A DNA stretch of 64,000 nucleotides, from NCBI GenBank assembly GCA_905250115.1, contig CAJNOI010000078.1, positions 285,813 through 349,812 on the forward strand, given 5' to 3'. Below are positions 62,293-64,000 of the stretch, one piece after another; the first letter of the stretch is position 1, and each line of letters starts with the position of its first letter. The position numbers and the translations under genes are program-made. The stretch comes from Adineta steineri (lineage: Eukaryota > Rotifera > Eurotatoria > Adinetida > Adinetidae). The notes under the pieces were generated by a model. It searched no databases. It was not told where the DNA came from and saw nothing but the letters and a program-made list of their open reading frames with translations.

Positions 62293-63347
62293 ATAAATCT
62301 AAAATAATATATAACTAGAAAAATATATGATAAATATTTTCCTTATCGTATAATTTTTATATAGTATATTTCGAGAAAAAACGGTGTAAATTCATTTATC
62401 TATCTGACATTCATTTAATCAAACTAAAACGAAGTATAAATCCATATTTTACTTTTGTTGATATAAGAACGAATAAACTATCGGTAGTTGTCAGTAGTTA
62501 TCAATGACTGAATTATCTACTCTGTTAATTCAGAGTTAGTAGGAAGCACAGTTTGACTATACTTGATTTGAGTTCTTCTTTATTTGAATGAAGAATAAGA
62601 ATATTAAAATTGATTTAGTTTTTGGATTCAAGATAAAAATAATCTCGAAGAGACCGGAAGAAGAATATCCACTGTGCACACAAAAAGAGTCGAACAATTT
62701 TATTTTTACTTCCTTATTCATAGTTTTCATAAAAAAAGTTACAGCTACAAATCATTCACCATTATACGAGCGTGGAATTTTCATTTAATATAGTTCATAT
62801 TTTCAATTATCCTTTACTTAAATCAATTTGTTATATTAATCGAAAAAGTAATCGAGTAAACCATATAGAAACAAAATGCAGCTTCGTTTCATAAATCAAA
62901 AAATTTATGTGTGATTTTCTTTATTTAAAATGGAATTTAACTATTGAGAATCAATCATTATTTACGAGTGTCTTTATCTATTGATTATTTAACACAAGTG
63001 ATCGAAAATAGAAATATATCTATACGAGATAAGATCTTGTTATACACTACATAGATCAAAGAATCAGAAAAATCAATACAACACATGAAATGATTCTCTA
63101 TAAATAAAAAAATATATCGATTGATCGCTATACTTTTGCTATAAACTACAATCTTTCAGTAGATATGTTATTTGACTCTTCAATATTTATATTTTGTCTT
63201 CCTTATCAAACTATTACTTTTGATATTCGACCATCTGTTTCTTCGTACATACATTGATTCACTCATCATTATCGACACTAAATAATAGAATAGAACACAA
63301 GACTAATATTATTTTGTTCATCTAATTTGTATATATATTTGACAAAA
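62293..63347. other. Intergenic divergent promoter region
   Basis: This 1,055-bp AT-rich region lies between SZT2 (-) and the galactonate dehydratase gene (+). On the minus strand an acceptor-like TTATTTTAG ends six bases before the SZT2 ATG. The open frame at 62588-62788 is Lys/Ile-rich and not convincing. Confidence 0.5.
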
Positions 63348-64000
63348 ATGAAGATTGAAAAGATGGAAATGTTTCATGTTAAGCCACGATGGCTTTTTCT
63401 TAAAGTGAGTTTATTCTCAAATAATTAAAACTATATATTAATATTGAATGTCTAGATCACATGTGATGATGGTACAGTAGGTTGGGGTGAACCAGTAGTA
63501 GAAGGACGTGCTCAAACAGTTGAAACAGCTGTCAAAGTAATTTAATTTAATGAGCAAAACAAAATTTTTCATATAAAGATAATTCCTTTTAGGAAATTGC
63601 ACGATATTTAATTGGTCAGGTAGGAATTCAACTATAAGGATATGTTTTATTTCTCATATTTTTGAAATTAGGATCCACGAGATATTGAAAAACATTGGCA
63701 AATAATCTATCGTGGCAATTTCTATCGGTATATGATTGATTCAAACTTTTTCATAATATATTTCATTTTTGTATAGAAATGGACCTATTTTAACCAGTGC
63801 TCTATCAGGTGTTGAACAAGCTCTTTGGGATATTCTTGGCAAACAGTACATTTTCATCTTTTTCTTCTGTCGCATTTTTTATTTTCGTTTTTATTTAGTC
63901 TTAATGTACCTGTTTGGCGTTTACTTGGTGGTAAAGTACGTGATCGTATTCGTATGTATGGTTGGCTATCATTAGAACCGACTGGTGATTATATTGATAT
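63348..64000 (+). CDS. dgoD-like: D-galactonate dehydratase-like enolase-superfamily enzyme (5' part only)
   Basis: Six exons are visible: 63348-63404, 63456-63536, 63593-63619, 63672-63727, 63777-63845 and 63899 to the window edge. The gene continues beyond the window. The product begins [19 protein letters not shown] and continues with [64 protein letters not shown] and [20 protein letters not shown]. This closely follows bacterial DgoD through the N-terminal capping domain (PPRW.FLK, GWGEP..EGR, YR.GFYRGGPI..SA..G..QALWDI.GK). The enzyme removes water from D-galactonate to give 2-keto-3-deoxygalactonate. Catalytic metal ligands lie in the missing part. Such genes are standard in bacteria and fungi, not animals, so horizontal transfer is likely. 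Five short introns show it is embedded in the host genome. Confidence 0.88.

Noticed and set aside
62588..62788. 66-codon frame in the SZT2/galactonate dehydratase spacer
   Set aside because: Lys/Ile-rich, no domain, no splice or promoter evidence.
1..64000. CRISPR arrays, bacterial operons or prophage
   Set aside because: No regularly spaced repeats or ribosome-binding-site-led gene strings; the genes are intron-bearing and eukaryotic.

Overview
This window looks like nuclear DNA from a small, AT-rich, gene-dense animal genome. Genes sit 0.1-2.4 kb apart on both strands and are split by many GT-AG introns, most of them 45-70 bp. The gene set is metazoan: SZT2, COG5, an ASK-type MAP3K, Na,K-ATPase beta, chondroitin synthase, Maelstrom, a CCAP-like neuropeptide precursor and a stanniocalcin-like protein. 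At the right edge is an intron-bearing gene that reads like a bacterial or fungal D-galactonate dehydratase. Compact introns, an apparently acquired metabolic gene and splice-acceptor-like sites just before several start codons (as expected with spliced-leader trans-splicing) point to a bdelloid rotifer. That assignment is inference.

Layout. 0.2-1.3 kb (-): secreted chitin-binding/EGF protein. 2.4-3.2 kb (+): RING/TRAF-type zinc-finger protein. 5.5-12.2 kb (-): ASK-family MAP3K. 14.2-16.7 kb (+): PP2C phosphatase of the PPM1A/B type, head-to-head with the kinase. 17.1-21.6 kb (+): COG5. 22.3-24.4 kb (+): polyamine-oxidase-like flavoenzyme. 24.6-25.0 kb (-): CCAP-like neuropeptide precursor. 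26.0-26.8 kb (+): stanniocalcin-like protein. 26.9-29.1 kb (-): Maelstrom. 30.0-33.2 kb (+): two tandem Na,K-ATPase beta genes. 33.8-36.0 kb (+): chondroitin synthase. 36.04-36.14 kb: assembly gap of 100 N. 36.2-37.7 kb (-): degenerate annexin with two possible first exons. 38.3-39.9 kb (-): homocysteine S-methyltransferase. 40.1-42.3 kb (+): unrecognised disordered protein. 42.4-62.3 kb (-): SZT2, the largest gene. 63.3 kb to the end (+): galactonate dehydratase, cut by the window edge.

The most striking structure not explained by genes is a set of short non-autonomous DNA transposons inside introns. Five have matching terminal inverted repeats (TIRs) and 8-bp target-site duplications typical of hAT elements. 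They lie in the kinase gene (8153-8547, 10241-10457), COG5 (19755-20053) and SZT2 (47277-47430, 52276-52463). Two further large inverted repeats lie in COG5 and SZT2 introns. The 3-kb SZT2 intron also holds two long hairpins that could be small-RNA precursors. Maelstrom, a piRNA-pathway factor, is encoded in the same window.

Functional themes are stress signalling (ASK and PP2C), nutrient sensing and trafficking (SZT2, COG5), ion transport, extracellular matrix, peptide hormones and small-molecule metabolism. Nothing suggests operons, although several gene pairs share divergent promoters or have convergent ends only 110-190 bp apart.
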